Assembly (NCBI RefSeq): GCF_009727055.1
Contig: NC_052359.1
Span: forward strand, 11,834,771-11,898,770
From: Benincasa hispida
Lineage: Eukaryota; Streptophyta; Magnoliopsida; Cucurbitales; Cucurbitaceae
Direction: 5' to 3'
Length of the DNA: 64,000 bases
Translations under genes and position numbers: made by a program
The notes under the pieces: generated by a model
The model's database searches: none
Told to the model about the DNA's origin: nothing
What the model saw: only the letters and a program-made list of their open reading frames with translations
Part shown: piece by piece, positions 21,981 through 34,139 of the stretch
Numbering within the stretch: position 1 is the first letter of the stretch
Layout: the number at the start of each line of letters is the position of its first letter

Positions 21981-24900
21981 ACCAATCATTTGAAGTCCTT
22001 AAGAAATTTCCACACAATCATGTATAAATGATAAATTTTGATATCATTTGTATAGATAGACATACACATTCCATTTTAGAACAGAGAAGAAATAACAGTA
22101 GTTCAAGATTTTTTTTTAAAAGTTCAATACGTGAGTGTAGAAAGATTTGAATCTCTGATCTTTTGATTCAAGACATATATCTTAATCAATTGAACTATAC
22201 TCAAATTCCAACAAGGGTGGGAAGATTGTTTTCTTAGGCAAAAAAGAAGATATTTGTTGCTTTAAATTTGTGTTGAGATGTATCACTTTATTTGGTTGTG
22301 ATGTATCACTTTATTTGGTTGTGATTAATTATTATGAGTTATCACATGGTTCAACATGTGTAGTGCGTTAACCTAGTATGCTTGCAAGTTGAACAAAGCT
22401 ATAGTTGGATAAAATGATCACATGCATCCTTATGCATACGCTTGTTAAAAAGCTTCCTAAAATCACGAGAGAGAATTAGACTAGGTTTGTCAATGTTTAA
22501 ACTAAATATCTTTCTACATGTCTTATATTATTTCTTTCAAACAAGATACTTTGGACTTGATCCTAGAATGAAGTTGGAAGTTTTCATAGAAGAACAAAGT
22601 TAATCGTAGAAGAACAAATTTAACACTCGTTAACACATACTCATGAACTTTCAAAAGTTTCGATAATATCCTTAATCTTAAAATAAAATAAAATAAAAGA
22701 TACTCTTATTGTTAGGATATAGACATAAATCATCAGTACCTTGTTTCACACATATCTCTTAAATTTCAAAAGTTGCATTTAATACCAGTAACCTAGCTTT
22801 GGAATGTGTGTAACTTGACACCACCCACTGATGTTCAATTTTCTTTGTCTTGTAAGGCATTTAGACTAACTTCTCTAAAAAAATACAAATTTACTATTGA
22901 TCTATTTTTTGGTATCATGAAGAGCTTTGTCTTTGGACGTTTATAAAGATTTGAAAGTAAGAGGTTAAGAAGTTGTTGAGTGTATAATAAAAGTTATGAG
23001 AGTATTATTGTAGTGGTTCGTGAGTGTTCTTAAATGCTTGCAATCTCTTGTATTATTTTCATTATCTCATTTTAGTGGAACCTTGTATAGTGTCCTTAAA
23101 TTGTCAAGTTTCCTATTATTATTACTTTTAGATTGTGGTTCCAACTAAGATTAAGATATATATATATATATAGAAGGTGTATGACAAAAACCACTAAGGA
23201 ATGAGTGAGAATTGATCCATGGTGGAGAAAACTAGCTTCCACAATGGGAAAATGCAAGAGATTATCAGGATCACGAATGCCTTATGAAGGAAGAAAAGAA
23301 GAAATTTGGTGGGATTTTTCTATTTCAATCCATTTGCACAATAATGTTGATGATAAGGTGTCGTTGGGTAACAATTTGATTTTTAGTTTTCAATTTTAAA
23401 AATTAACTTACAAACACTTTTTCTAATTCTTAATTTTGTTGTTTTATTATCTACTTTTTATTCCCGTTTTAAAAAATCAAGTTATTGAAAAGTAAAAATA
23501 ACCATTTTTAAGAATTTGTTTTGTTTTTATTTTTGTATTTAAGTAAAGTGCAAACGAAATTAAGTGAAATTAGATTTTTAATCATTTTTTTAAAAGTGGA
23601 TGAGCTGAAAAGTTATCAATAAATAACGATAGCAAATTATGAGAGGACACCATACTTATCAAGTGATCAATAAGATGAAAAAAGGAGAAAATTGTCAGGA
23701 ATAAACACCTTTAAGTTTTTACCTTACAAAATTAACACATTTTTTGAAAACTCGTTCAAATAGTTTTTCTCGGTTCATCTTAAGCGAGATTTAGTTAAAA
23801 AAATTAGTTTTTTTTTTCTTTTTAATTTATCGATTATTTTGGCCCTTTTGGGCCTTTACATCTTAGAGAGATTACACTGAAATTCTAGTAATTTTTCCAA
23901 ATATGATGTGATCTTCCTAAATCTTATACTAAGTCTTATATATTTTCAATTTTTCTCCAAATTCAATTATATTTACCAAATATTATATCAAAATCTTATG
24001 TAATTTTTTTTTAAATATTTAGCAAAATTTATAATTTCCAAATCAATTTACTAATTATCCAAATGAATATTTTTAGATGGATCTCATGTGATTGATTTTG
24101 ATTTTTAAATTTTTGGAAAGATTAAAATTTAAAAAAAAAGGTAAAATATGAAAAATATATAAAATCTCGGTATGAATCTCGGGTAGATTAACATCGAGAT
24201 CGGTGAATTCTATTAATATCGAGATTTTATATATTTTCCATATCATACATTCTTTTTTTGTTTTACAAAATTTAATCTTTCCCAAAATTTAAAAATCAAA
24301 ATACAACCGTCAATTTGAAAAAATCTAATTGGTAAATTTATTAGAATTGAGTATAGTATTCGGTAAAAATAATGAAAGTTTGAAAATGTATAAGATCTGG
24401 TATAAGATTTGGATAGATTATCTAATATTTGGAACATTTAATCTTTCCAGACGTACCGGAAAATGCCCAAAAGGGCCAAAACAATGATTGGTTAGAAAAA
24501 GTAAAATTTTTAACTAAATCTCGATGGTCGATCTTGTCCAAGATCTACCGAAAAAACTAATTTAAAAGACTTTTCAAAAAACATATTAGTTTCCGAATGA
24601 TGTAAAGTTGATGATGTTATTTCTGACAATTTCTCAAGAAAATGAGATATAACAAAAGGTAAACCTAACATGAAAGTAATTTGGCCTAACACATGTTTAA
24701 TAAAAAGGTTTGATGACTTAGACTATATTATCAAACCAAAGATGTTTTAATTAAAACATCAATAACAATTTTGTCACATCAAAACTCTGGTTTAAACAAT
24801 AGGAAAGAAAGTAACACTTCCTTTCATTTGGTTATAACATTATGGACATTAAGGAATAATTCATTAATAGAGAGTAGGCCAGCACCCAACAAGAGTAGGC

Positions 24901-25650
24901 AAATTCATAATTAGAGTACATAAGGTCTACATGTAATCAAAACATTGTGGCTCATGCATATATAGAAGAAAAGGAATGAAGAGAAAAAAAGGTAATAAAT
25001 CAACCCCATTATGGATGCAACATTAATGCAATATGCAGACAAGTATGGAAACTAAATTATTCTTTAAAGGTTGAGTTTCAATTTAGGCCACGTTTATCAA
25101 ATTATAATAAAAATGATTGATGAATCAATTGTATTGAGTCTGAATTGCAAATATAATTGGATTGCTTTTGATCTTGTTTACTTAGAATTAAAAATTTGTC
25201 ACATTTATTGTTATCGTTACCGTTACCATTAGTATTTGACCCTAGCGATAATGATAACAATAATGGTAAAGGTAAAGGTAACAATGGGAGAGTTTCATAA
25301 TTCTCATGCTGTTATAGTAACAATGTCTTTAATCGTAACGGTAAAGGTAGTAGGTTCGACGTAATTTTCAACTACAATCAGATTGAGTTTCTAAGCACCC
25401 TCTATTCCTTAATTAGAAAGCACATTTTGGTTACAGATTTGGAAGCATGTCCCATAATTCATTACGATTATGGAATATAGGTAAATAACAACAAGTGTAA
25501 TCAACTAGGGCTCACTTTTTACTTTACCATTGATGACTTATGTTTTAGTTGGGGTAAATGTTGCCTTATTTAGTTTAAACTATAGAAAAATGAGTACATA
25601 CTATTTACGGTTGAACATAGATCATCCCACTTACAGTTGAATGTAATTTA
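21981..25650. other. Gene-free spacer with a SINE remnant and AT repeats
   Basis: An (AT)n tract lies at about 23157-23171. The open frame at 23205-23399 (64 codons) has unusually complex composition, with WWRKL and EEIWWDF, but I recognise no family and it lacks partners nearby; it may be a fragment of a captured or ancient gene. The minus frames at 24073-24692 are AT-driven. Inverted blocks containing ATCTCG-type motifs occur near 24170-24230. Nothing else is supported. Confidence 0.5.
22120..22205 (-). repeat. tRNA-derived SINE head (pol III A and B boxes)
   Basis: On the minus strand TAGTTCAATTGATTAAG (22181-22197) matches a tRNA A box and GATTCAAATCT (22143-22153) a B box. They are 44 bases apart start to start, the spacing of a tRNA gene. 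The flanking arms do not form an acceptor stem that I can see, so it is not a working tRNA. An A-tract lies just downstream (22110-22119 read as T on the plus strand). Confidence 0.5.
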
Positions 25651-25956
25651 TAGATCTTATTTGGTTACAATTTTGTTTTTTGTTTTTTATTTTTGAAAAT
25701 TAGGCCTATTTTCTTTCAATTTCTCACAATATGTTGCATCTTTTCAAGAGTTGAATCCTTTGGTTACATTCCAAAAATAAAAACAAGTTTTTAAAAACTA
25801 TTTTATTTAATTTTAAAATTTGACTTAGTTATTGAAAATATTGAAAAAAAAATACTTAACAAATAAAAAAAATTGAGAAAAAAAAGAAATGTTTATAGAC
25901 TTAATTTTCAAAAGACAAGCAATCAAAAACTAAATTATCGCCAAATAGGGCCATAG
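25651..25956. mobile_element. MITE of about 305 bp
   Basis: The left end TAGATCTTATTTGGTTAC and the reversed right end CTATGGCCCTATTTGGCGAT form an imperfect inverted pair. The interior is rich in TTTTTGTTTTTTATTTTTG and complementary runs, as in the other MITEs here. No coding. Confidence 0.55.
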
Positions 25957-28900
25957 AGAGATAAGAATTTCAATTCGTTTATATATATAAATATGCAATC
26001 TTATCTTTAAAAATAAATAAATAAATATGCAATCTTAATAATACAAACTTTGTATCCAAATTATCTTCACATCAACCTTAAAAACTTCTAAAATGACAAA
26101 CGTTGTTTCAATTATTAATTTACTTGAGAATATATGACATTACAATTGAGGAATGAAAAAGTAAATCTCCATCTGTAAGGAAGTTCATTGAAATTGTTAG
26201 GGCAATGGTCTAGTTTTTTATTTTTAGTTTTGAAATTAAATTTATATACACTTTTTTCCATCTAAATTTCTTATTTTGTTATCTATTATTTATCAACGTT
26301 TTAAAAAAAACAAAACTAAAATTTGAAAACTAGAGAAAAATAGTTTTTAAAAATTTGTTTTTACTTTTGATATTTGGATAAAATTCAACTCTAAACTAAA
26401 AGAAAAATATAAAACATCATAAAAAATGGATCATAAGTAAACTTAATTTAAAAAAAAATTAAATGGTTACGGGGCATAACTTAACCATAGTTTAACTTAT
26501 CATCAAAATATGATAGAACAATTGTAATGGATAGCATTTCTTTTTTAAGATTTTCCAAATATTGATAATCATATATACTTTTATAAATCTCTACCCTTAT
26601 TTAAGTAAAACTTATCTATGAAAGACTATCACAATTGTAAGTATATCACTTTTATCGTAAATAAACTATCTGTTTTAGACATTAGTTTACATCAATACAA
26701 ATATAACTTTAATAATATCAGTCTACCAGTGATAAAACTAAACTATCAATAATATAAGTCTATTAGTGTTAGATACCATAGAATTTTATCAACAATATGA
26801 GTCTACTTCTGTCACTAATAGACCTCTAACCATTGGCAATCTATTAGTGATGAAAATCTTACACTGTTAGATAATTTCAATCATTCCGATGGATTGAAAT
26901 ATATATTATACTATTATATTCTACACTCCATTTATTACATAAATAATCGAAGAATTGTTCCTTCCTCTTCCTTTTTCCCACTCTTCGTCTACTTCATTCC
27001 CTCCTTCGACTGATCAACGCTAAGCTTTTCTGATGGCGGCGTGCATCAAACCCACGTTGGTCTATCTCCTTACTCCTTCCAAAATATGGGTGTCCCATGG
27101 GACTCAAATTCATAGCCTAAGGTTAGAGTACAAAATGGAGACTTTCTTTTCAAAATTCTCTAACCAAAGGTTGGTTCCCTCTTATTTTGAAAAATAAAAT
27201 TTCACCCAACTCATAAGCTTTGGTAACGATTCTTCTGTGGCCGCTCCCTCCGTCGTCTCAAACCAAGGCTCCGTGGTCGCCTCCTTGAAAGTAAATTGAT
27301 TGTTTGTCTATTCTTCAACGCGTTTGTTGGAACTTTCATTGGAAAAATCGTCAAAATCCTTGAACAGAAGTCGAAAGCGATGAAAAGCCTAGAGAATCGG
27401 TTATGGAGAAGATTTCATCGAAAAGAAAAAAAACCTAAATCGTTCACATGCATATGAGAAGGTATATGGAGAAGATGGAAATATTTTTGGCAATAATGTA
27501 CTTCTTGTCCGATTTTTCGATATATATTATGATATATATATATTCGTTTATATATTTAGATTTCTTGTTTTATGATATATACTCTTATATATAACGAATA
27601 TTGAGTCCAATTCATCTATAATTTATATATTGTGGTAGATAACTTTGTTTCTTTAAAAATCATGTGGTTTGAAAATGAAAAGTCACATTAATTGGGAATT
27701 AGCAATTTCTGTTAGAGAGTTTATGTTAAATGTTAATAGCTACTTAAACAGAATTTATGATATATACTGTCATATAAATAGAATTTATGATATATATTGT
27801 GATTGATGTTGAACGTGTAGTCAATCTTATCAATATATTTCATATATTGGTTATAATATATTATAGGCACAAACGATATCTAATTAAAAATACAAACATA
27901 TCAGAATACCTAAAATATATTCGGAGTTCATAAATATGGAAAGTTATATAAAAAAGAGATATAAAGAAATGTAAGAAAAAAGATAAAATTTTCCAAAATT
28001 AATACTAAAAGTCTTCTTTGAAAAATTCAAATTTAAAGATATCTATGAAATACATGACCCAAAGATGATTTTTAGGTAAAAATCTCATAAAATAATTGAC
28101 AAAAATCTTATCTGTTTGTTACTTGTTTAATTTTGTTAAAAAAAATTTTGGTCCCTGAATTTTGTAACAATTTATATTTTTGGTTTTTGAAAGTTAAATT
28201 CCATATCTTACATTGATTTGCATCTTTCTTAAATATAATGTTGAATTTTTAGCTAAAAAAACAAATTTTTTTTTGTTTTTGAAATTTTACTCAATTTTTT
28301 AAATCATTGATAAAAAATAGATAATAAAATAAGAAATATGGGAATAATCAACATCTAACTAAAATTGAAGTACAAATTTTACGTTAGTTGAGATTGCATT
28401 CAACAGAAAAGGCCATCAGCACACCACCTGACCAACCCCATGGCCCCGTTGAAATATATTAATCCATGTGGAGAGAACGCCATTCATTGACTTTTTTTTT
28501 TTTCTTTTTCTTTTTCTTTTTTCCCTAATAATATCTATATATTTTCTTGGAAGCCAAATAACATGATTTGCCAGATCATCCACTTATTATTATTATTTTA
28601 TTTTATCCAAAGAATCAATATTGCAATACTTCCCACCAAAGAAAAGTAAAAGCTATCATGTTGGCCGTTTGTTTCGTAGGTCCCACCTCCCAAACAACAT
28701 TAATTAATTAATTAAATTGTGCTAATTTACTCCTAAATTTATTGGTTGTATTTATTTGAAAATATATTCCCTCCCCATCCATTCGATACAACTCACATAT
28801 TACTTCATTATTAATTATTTGTTTTGTTTTTATTTTTATTTTTTTACTATTTAGATTCTATTTTTACTCATTCTCACGTCTTATTAGGATAGAATTTCTG

Positions 28901-30290
28901 CAGACAAGTTAGATAGTTAATGCAAAATCGTCTACACATATTTTTTTTATTAAAAATTTGTTAAAAATACCATTTAGATCTTTATATTTTAAATTTTGTT
29001 CAATTTTAATTATTATATTTTAAATGTCCAATTTTAATGTAGTACTTTTAATAAGTTATAAATTTACTCGGTAAAAGTTGATTTTATGCTAAATAATAAT
29101 ATTAATTTTCATGCAGGTAATATAATAAGCAAATATGATTTCAAAATTGACAGTGAAAATATTAATAAATAACAAAAAAAAAATCAGTAATAAACGACCC
29201 ATACAAATTAAATTTAAAATTTATTGAAAGTATAGGATTAAAATTGAACCAACTTCAAAATATAAGGACTTTACAAATATATTAACAAAAGATAAATATA
29301 GTGAAGACCTAAAAGATTAGGTTTGACATTGCGTTAGCTTTGTTAAAAAAGTCATACTTTTTTTTTTTTTTACACGTCCATTTTAGGTTTGACTTTAAAA
29401 GTATTATCCTTCTAGGTTTTAGATTCTCTTAAAATCAATTAAAATTTTTAATTAATATTTAGTTTTCAATTTTATATTTTAAAAAGAAGATTTATTTTAT
29501 ATATTTATCTATTTCTCACCTAATTAAATATATTTTCTAATGGACCATGGGCTAAACGGCCACTGCCTGAAAGGACTATCTATTTAAAAATTAATCTATA
29601 ACAAACAAAATCTATCATATTAAATAATTATTTAAAATTTTAAATTATAAAAAATTAAAAGAAGTGGATTATAAGTCTATTTTAGTTATTATATATAGAA
29701 TAAGATATTTTTATATTTATTTACCACACCCTAATATACTTTTTCAAGTTTAAACTCTAAACGAGTCTAAATCTACTTTACATAAAGACTCTTGACGTTA
29801 AAATTGAATAAATTATTTTTTTAATAAAGTTAAATAAACGCAACAATTAAGACTGAATTTGCAGATAATGAAACAGTTGGAAGTTAAAGAGGAAACTAAA
29901 TCCCATAAAAAGGGTATAAATATCCCTAAAAAATTGCTCATAGTGATAATTAAATTCTAATAATCCATATCCAAATTAATTAGCTTCTATAAAACTAAAA
30001 ATTCGTCATTATATAGATTAAAATACTATTTTGATTCTAATATTTTAAAATTGATTCAATTTTAACTCTCTATTTTTAATAAATCTTAAATAATTTTTTT
30101 TAAAAATTGAGAATATATGAATTAAAGTCGAAAGAATTTGAAAGTACAAGGATCAAAATAATAATAATAAATAATAATTATTAATATTGAAAATTAGAAT
30201 TGGATTCGTAAAAGGAAAATGAAAAAAAAAAAAGAAAAAAATTCTAAATAAACCCACAAAACGTCTCATTAACACCACCAACCCTACTTT
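25957..30290. other. Gene-free spacer with minor repeats and a GC-richer island
   Basis: A MITE-like stretch with the same internal T/A blocks lies at about 26200-26480. 26690-26880 repeats TCTATTAGTG and CACTAATAGA motifs, a degenerate palindromic minisatellite. 26940-27480 is clearly GC-richer and more complex than its surroundings, with short open stretches such as MAACIKPTLVYLLT from about 27033, but no gene family is recognisable. 27510-27840 is TATATGATATA-rich. A CT-rich run is at 28490-28530. No conserved gene is seen. Confidence 0.5.
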
Positions 30291-30299
30291 TTCAACGCT

Positions 30300-30306
30300 T
30301 ATAAAT
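30300..30306 (+). promoter_or_regulatory. TATA box of the WNK gene
   Basis: TATAAAT lies about 120 bases before the first ATG (30422). A start of transcription near 30330 would give a pyrimidine-rich leader of about 90 bases without any earlier ATG. Placement is by sequence only. Confidence 0.6.
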
Positions 30307-30424
30307 TGGGCACTGGCAGATCCCTTCAGCTCTCCCACCATTTTTTTTCACTTTTCCTTTAATTTTTCAGAGTTTCTTCTCTCAAGATTTCCCTTCAACT
30401 TCATCAGCCTCTTCCAAGTTTATG

Positions 30425-31035
30425 GTATAACTATTTTTCTTTTTGAATTTTATTCTTTTTTATACAAATATCAAATATTCTGTTTCTTTAATTTTTTCTA
30501 TAATAGCCTCAAAACCTTTGAGTTTTTACTGCTTTATCCATAGCATAGTTTGCTTTCTGGGTATGAATTCTGTTCTGGGTTCTTTTTAGTTTCATCTTGT
30601 TAGCAATCTTTAATCCAATTCAGAAAAAAAGGTACAAAATCAATTAATTTTACTTGTTAATTACTATTTTATTTTCCAGCAAGATTATCATTACTATTCT
30701 TTCATGATGTTATAGTTAGAAATTTCATTGTATATATTCATAAATTTAGGTCCCTTTGGTAATCAACTATTTCGTTTTTGATTTGTAGTTTTTGAAAATC
30801 TAGTCTATTTCCTCTTGATTTCTGGGTACAAGAGTTAAATTCTTAGCCAAGTTTTTAACAACTATTAGAGGTACTATGGTGGAAGTAGTGTTTATAGTTT
30901 TAATTTTAAAAAACATAAAAACCAAAATATCCAAGAGGGCCCCTAACGTTTCTTATCTTAAATTCAAAATTAAGTTGATAGTACAACTTTTATGCTAGAT
31001 TTATGATATAGTATTGGGATGTTTTGTTTGTTCAG
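30425..31035 (+). other. First intron of the WNK gene
   Basis: A GT at 30425 follows AAGTTTATG and an AG at 31034-31035 follows a pyrimidine tract (TTTGTTTGTTCAG). The intron of about 611 bases contains the MITE at 30746-30946. If these sites are used, exon 1 ends with ATG and exon 2 starts with ATG. Support is sequence only; the donor could lie a few bases away. Confidence 0.6.
30746..30946. mobile_element. MITE of about 200 bp in WNK intron 1
   Basis: Left end TTAGGTCCCTTTGG and reversed right end TTAGGGGCCCTCTTGG are imperfect inverted repeats. The interior has the typical TTTTTGATTTGTAGTTTTTG and AAACATAAAAACC arms. It adds to the intron without touching the splice sites. Confidence 0.6.
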
Positions 31036-32684
31036 ATGCCTAGTGTAATGACAGAGTCATCAGAGAAGGAGACAGAGGCATTTGTAGAGGTAGATCCAAC
31101 GGGTCGATACGGGCGATACATCGAGCTTCTGGGATCAGGGGCGGTAAAGAAAGTGTACAGAGCATTTGATCAAGAAGAAGGAATAGAAGTAGCTTGGAAC
31201 CAAGTGAAACTAAGGAGTTTTTCAAATGATCCATCCATGATAGATAGGTTATATTCAGAGGTGAGATTGTTAAGAACCTTAAAGAACAACAACATAATTG
31301 CCTTGTATGATGTTTGGCTTGACAAACATCATGGAACCTTGAATTTCATTACTGAGGTTTGTACAAGTGGGAACCTTAGAGAGTACAGGAAGAAACATAG
31401 GCAAGTCTCTTTGAAAGCTTTGAAGAAATGGTCCAAACAAATTCTTAAGGGTTTGCATTATTTGCATACTCATGACCCTTGTGTTATTCATAGAGATCTC
31501 AATTGTAGCAACCTCTTTGTCAATGGCAATGTTGGCCAGGTAATATATAAACTCTCTACTCTTTATCTTTATCATCTTCTTTATTTTTCTTAGATCTAGG
31601 GATAGGAACAAGGCAAGAACATGTAATTCATTAAAATATATCCTTTTTATTACAAGAATGAAATTCAAAGTCAATGACTTTATGCTTTTAGGAGGTGTCT
31701 AGGGCGCTGAACAATAATTGGAGTTAGGAAGTCTTTGTTGTTTAGTTGGAATTAGAAAGAATGTGTTTAGTTTGGGGTACAGAGTTGTTTAGTTAAAGTG
31801 ATGAATACGAAGTGGGGTGAATACGGAGTTCATCGATACATGTGGAAAAGAGAAAAAGAGGGGAAGATGAAGTTCCTCAATAAATATGCAAATTGATAGT
31901 GAACATTGTTAAAATTGGTGAAGTTGAGTTACTCAACAATGTGCAAACTTCAGTAGTGAACAGAAGTTGGTGGAATTGAGTTATTTAATACCAACTTATG
32001 AAGTCAGTGGGCCAAACACCCCTTCATGTTCTTAAAATTTTAGTTCAGATTCATTCCCACTTTCAAGTTAATTGTTTTTGTCCAATATGTGTCTATTTAG
32101 TACTATATTTAAAGTGTCAAGAGTCACATGTCTGATATGAACACGCTGAGTTAGCTAGGCTTAAGGAGCCAAACCGAGTTCAATATCATTCGTGTTTGAA
32201 TGTTTGTAATGTCATTTTGTACTTTTGTGGTGAGGATTCATGGATAAGTTTGAGAATTTTTCTTATAATTTGGCTTTGGCAATGGCAGGTAAAGATTGGT
32301 GACTTGGGTTTGGCAGCAACAGTGAGAAAGAATCACTCAGCTCATTCAGTTCTTGGGACACCAGAATTCATGGCACCTGAGTTATATGAAGAGCATTACA
32401 CTGAGCTTGTGGATATATATTCATTTGGAATGTGTTTGCTTGAATTGGTCACTTTGGAAATTCCCTATAGTGAATGTGACAATGTTGCCAAAATTTATAA
32501 GAAAGTCTCCTCAGGCATCAAGCCTCAAGCCCTTGACAAGGTCAAGGACCCTGAGGTCAAGGCTTTCATTGAGAATTGCCTTGCTGAATCCCGAGCTCGG
32601 CCCTCTGCGGCCGACCTCCTCCGCCACCCCTTTTTTGAAGAAATTGATGATGACGAAAACGACGACAACAACGATCATTCATGA
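31036..32684 (+). CDS. WNK11: WNK (with-no-lysine) protein kinase, WNK11-like, 299 aa
   Basis: A cytosolic Ser/Thr kinase of the plant WNK family, linked in plants to ion balance, ABA and flowering responses (family knowledge). Coding exons are 31036-31539 (168 codons, phase 0) and 32289-32684 (131 codons plus TGA); the intron 31540-32288 is GT..AG. The kinase domain spans about residues 28-285. The glycine loop GSGAVKK (33-39) holds the WNK-specific catalytic Lys38, while the usual VAIK lysine position is Asn55 in EVAWN. Glu75 is the helix-C Glu. The catalytic loop is HRDLNCSN (152-159), with Asn instead of Lys at 156. The metal loop is DLG (173-175) and the APE motif is at 197-199. The C-terminus is a short Asp/Asn tail, without the long coiled-coil tail of large WNKs. 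Length fits WNK11 (about 300). The upstream ATG at 30422 spliced to this exon would add one Met. Family certain; the number 11 is from similarity. Confidence 0.95.
31540..32288 (+). other. Second intron of the WNK gene
   Basis: The exon ends GGCCAG with GTAATA as donor; the acceptor is TTGGCAATGGCAG before GTAAAGATTGG. The phase is 0 between Gln168 and Val169. It contains a 332-bp TIR element, which accounts for nearly half of its 749 bases. Confidence 0.9.
31691..32022. mobile_element. MITE of 332 bp in WNK intron 2
   Basis: Left end GGAGGTGTCTAGGGC after TTA; right end reversed GGGGTGTTTGGCCCACTGAC, followed by TTC. The interior carries ACTCAATTCC and GGTGAAGTTGAGTT blocks that resemble the arms of the long-TIR element at 17413-21296, so both probably belong to one family. 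Non-coding, wholly within the intron. Confidence 0.7.
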
Positions 32685-32694
32685 ATTGTGTTTG

Positions 32695-32700
32695 AATAAA
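32695..32700 (+). terminator. Polyadenylation signal of the WNK gene
   Basis: AATAAA begins 11 bases after the stop codon, with a T-rich stretch about 110 bases further on. Other AT-rich near matches follow, so the site actually used is uncertain. Confidence 0.5.
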
Positions 32701-32749
32701 ATAATTTAGATGTGGTTTATATGTATGGTGAATGAAATTAGTAGTCAAA

Positions 32750-33814
32750 GTAGCTAGAATTGGGGTGTGCTTGTGGTTTTCTTATTAAAGTTATTGGTTT
32801 GTTTGTTTGTTTTTTTAAAAAAATTATGTGCTATCTTTTAATTATTTTTAGAGAGATAGCATGTGGGCTTGAAATGCTTTTCCATATTTTTTTTAGGTTT
32901 TTATTTTATTTATGTTTATTTCTTGTACATAGAACACATTAGTTTAATTCCAAATATATCACACTTGAAAAAGTTCTAGTTTAATTTTATGGGTGTTCTA
33001 TCTTTCTTCACAAGTCACTTTCTTTCCCATTTCTAATGCTCATCAAAATGAATGTTTCAAATTTAAAAAATAATATTTATTCTGTTTATTTTATTCTTCC
33101 CTTTATTCTCATATATATTATGTACGTCCAACAATTATCTACCTGTCTTTTATATTTTTTTGACACTTCATTTCTTCGTTAGTCAACAACTATTTAGAAT
33201 CGTTCTTCAAATATCAATGCATTTTGCTCTAAAAAATAAGTTTAGAAAATAATCCTTATCCGTGTTTGAAAAAAAAATTAAACTGTGTAAAAAAGAATGA
33301 GACTTGAAATTGAAAGGAAAAGATTTTCAATCCATATATAAACTTTCCTTTTATGAAATTACATGCACCACAAACTTAGATAAGTATTATAATCTCACGT
33401 TTAAACATTGAAAAATGTTGTGACTTTAATCTTCTAATAAATTTTCCCTACAGTGTTAAAAAAAAGTCTTATGCGTGTTAAATATAGGTATGATATGAAA
33501 TTGATAAAATCTTAGACAAAACAACATCCTTAAAGTTTTTTTTTTTTTTTTGAAGTTTATTATTTTTTGTGCAGTTCTCAAAGTTATTCTTGTGTATTAC
33601 TTTATCATATTGAAATTAATGAATTTATGAAGATTTTTAAAGTGTTTTTAAATTAAAATTCACAATAATAAATAGAGACTTCATGACACTTAAAAATTGT
33701 TGTGACTACTTTTCATGACTTTTTTTTTTCAGTCATTGACTTGATCGTAAGGAGTCTTTCTTTAAACCGGCGATATATTATGGGCTTGAGAGTATTTTTT
33801 CACTCTATATCTTG
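32750..33814. other. Gene-free spacer downstream of WNK
   Basis: AT-rich DNA with T runs (for example 33538-33551). The open frame at 32760-32942 is Phe/Leu-rich by composition. Nothing is supported. Confidence 0.6.
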
Positions 33815-34071
33815 AATATTTTGGTTGATTTTGATTGTTTGGAGGTCGTCAATCTACTTAAACGATGATGCCATATGATATTTATGAAGTCTCTTCCTTT
33901 ATTGCTTGGACTAAGGAATGGAGTAGCGATCTAGATGTTGTTGCTTTCTATCATATTCGTTGTAGCCAGATTCCGCTGACTCACTTTGTTGCGTGTAAAG
34001 CTTTGGAGGATCTGGAGTCTACAATTCTCCAGACTCCTTATCCTAAATGGTTTACACCACTTATGTCTTGA
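33815..34071 (+). pseudogene. LINE-type RNase H 3' remnant
   Basis: Around 33825-33862 one frame reads VDFDCLEVVNLLKR, like the V-E-x-D-C-L-x-V-V-N-L-L block of plant LINE-type RNase H domains. After a frameshift the frame 33865-34071 continues EVSSFIAWTKEW..DVVAFYHIRCSQIPLTHFVACKALEDL, which fits the following R-x-x-N-x-x-A-H region in damaged form (His at the expected spot, Arg/Asn lost), and ends PYPKWFTPLMS. An A-rich stretch (34122-34138) follows, as at a LINE 3' end. No upstream reverse transcriptase is visible, so this is a 5'-truncated copy. Confidence 0.55.
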
Positions 34072-34139
34072 GAGATGGTCATGTAGTTTGTTTGGACTTT
34101 TGCCTTTTGAGTTGTTTATCCTAAAAAAAAATAATAAAT

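Noticed and set aside
22143..22197. Functional tRNA gene
   Set aside because: A and B boxes are present, but no acceptor or anticodon stems form; it is better explained as a SINE remnant.
31040..31674. Minus-strand frames across WNK exon 2
   Set aside because: They are shadows of the kinase coding sequence.
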